From RYN-230 sp963723595 (GTDB lineage: Bacteria > Actinomycetota > Actinomycetes > Streptosporangiales > Streptosporangiaceae), in assembly GCA_963723595.1 (NCBI GenBank), contig CAVRRQ010000002.1:186001-250000 (forward strand): a stretch of DNA of 64,000 bases, given 5' to 3'. Below, one piece after another: positions 63,302 to 64,000 of the stretch. The first letter of the stretch is position 1. Each line of letters opens with the position of its first letter. Position numbers and translations under genes: made by a program. A model generated the notes under the pieces. The model was not told the DNA's origin. It did not search any database and was given only the letters and a program-made list of their open reading frames with translations.

Positions 63302-64000
63302 TCAGCCCGGGATGACCAGGACCTTGCCGGTCGTCCCGTGTTCGACGGCCTCGTGCGCGGCGGCGGTCTCCTCCAGACCGAACCGGTGCGCCGGCAGTTC
63401 GGTCAGCGCGCCGGCCCGCAGCGCGGTGCCGGTGTCGGCGACCCCCTGGTCCAGGAGCGCCTTCGGCAGCGTGTAGAGCAGCATGAAGCGGAGCACGATG
63501 CCGGCGTTCATGCAGGCCCGGACGGGCAGCACCGGGTCCCGGGATTCGGCCGCGTAGCAGGCCACCACCGTGCCCGGCCGGGAGATGGCCAGGTCCAGCT
63601 GCAGGTTCGCGCCGAGGGCCACCTCGACGATGCGGTCCACCTTCCCCAGCGCGGCGGTGATCTGGCTGGCCGCATCGGGGTCGGTGTAGTAGACCACGTG
63701 GCCGGCGCCGGCCTGCCGGGCCAGCCCGGCCTTGTCCGGGGTGCTGACGGTCGAGGCCAGGCGGCCCGCCCCGCCCCACTTCGCGAACTCGATGGAGAAG
63801 TGCCCGACCGCCCCGGCCCCGCCCGCTACCAGGACCGCGGCGTCCCTGACCGGCCCGTCCGCGAACACCAGGTGATGCGCGGTCAGGGCCGGCACGCCCA
63901 GGCTGGCGCCGAGTTCCATCGAGACGCCGTCGGGCAGCGGCACCGCGCGGTCCTCCGGGACCACGGTCCACTCGGCGGCGGTGCCCCAGCGGCGCCCGGT
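63302..64000 (-). CDS. Zinc-free MDR quinone oxidoreductase, 5' part cut off by window edge
   Basis: The C-terminal 232 residues of a medium-chain NADPH:quinone reductase-like protein are visible. VPEDRAVPLPDGVSMELGAS begins the catalytic/cofactor junction. GGAGAVGHFSIEFAKWGGAG is the NADPH-binding fingerprint (A-x-x-G-x-V-G); VEHGTTGKVLVIPG is the usual C-terminal end. No Cys/His zinc ligands are seen. The start lies to the right of the window. Substrate is probably an enone or quinone. Confidence 0.85.
   Translation of the reverse strand, partial: TGRRWGTAAEWTVVPEDRAVPLPDGVSMELGASLGVPALTAHHLVFADGPVRDAAVLVAGGAGAVGHFSIEFAKWGGAGRLASTVSTPDKAGLARQAGAGHVVYYTDPDAASQITAALGKVDRIVEVALGANLQLDLAISRPGTVVACYAAESRDPVLPVRACMNAGIVLRFMLLYTLPKALLDQGVADTGTALRAGALTELPAHRFGLEETAAAHEAVEHGTTGKVLVIPG

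Overview
The window is about 72% G+C, uses many GTG starts and tightly overlapping stop/start codons, and encodes typical actinomycete functions: decaprenylphosphoryl-arabinose enzymes, an LCP ligase, F420-type LLM oxidoreductase, DinB/mycothiol-type enzyme, DUF3516 helicase and many TetR/GntR/ArsR regulators. It is best read as chromosomal DNA of a spore-forming or soil actinomycete (a Streptosporangiales-like lineage is my guess). I see no phage, plasmid, IS element, CRISPR array, rRNA or tRNA. About two dozen genes are interrupted by single-base frameshifts whose reading frames resume cleanly. Most lie in 0-25 kb and 48-61 kb, so assembly indels are a likelier cause than decay for most of them.

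Region 1 (0-6.3 kb) is a thiamin-pyrimidine locus: an amidohydrolase (cut by the window edge), TenA, a GMC oxidoreductase, a GntR/FCD regulator and a ThiXYZ-like (THI5/NMT1-type) ABC importer. Three copies of GATCTCAGAT sit upstream of the three minus-strand units, which suggests a GntR regulon; I see no TPP riboswitch. Region 2 (6.3-17.6 kb) is a patchwork of small regulators, an aldo/keto reductase remnant, an enoyl-CoA hydratase with an in-frame stop, a DJ-1 protein, a serine DD-peptidase, a truncated CbbX AAA protein, an ArsR regulator, DinB, TetR/MFS, a lone sugar-type ABC ATPase lacking its Walker A lysine, a hydrolase and a STAS protein.

Region 3 (18-24.5 kb) is a coupled operon: phosphodiester glycosidase, UbiA decaprenyl-phosphate phosphoribosyltransferase, DprE1, DprE2, OmpR-type regulator and sensor kinase, for arabinan precursor synthesis and envelope sensing. 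Region 4 (24.7-40.2 kb) holds an epimerase, a DUF6308 protein, a complete Liv-type importer with a TetR, a secreted propeller-like protein, an ArsR/permease pair, a Tat-exported GH2 enzyme, an LCP ligase and a small secreted protein. Region 5 (40.3-48.8 kb) is SbcCD, an MftR-like TetR, a DUF3516 helicase and DUF72.

Region 6 (48.8-59.7 kb, minus strand) is the most unusual part. A soluble multi-PAS histidine kinase is followed by a receiver domain fused to a PIG-L deacetylase, an ATP-grasp ligase, a PHP hydrolase, two paralogous processive GT2 synthases, a 51-residue membrane protein and a tandem double-PAP2 phosphatase. Overlapping codons couple several of these genes. I infer a signal-controlled polysaccharide synthesis and N-modification system in which the deacetylase itself is the response-regulator output. 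The window ends with an LLM oxidoreductase, a YjbR protein, a sedolisin (S53) protease, a strong terminator and a partial quinone oxidoreductase.
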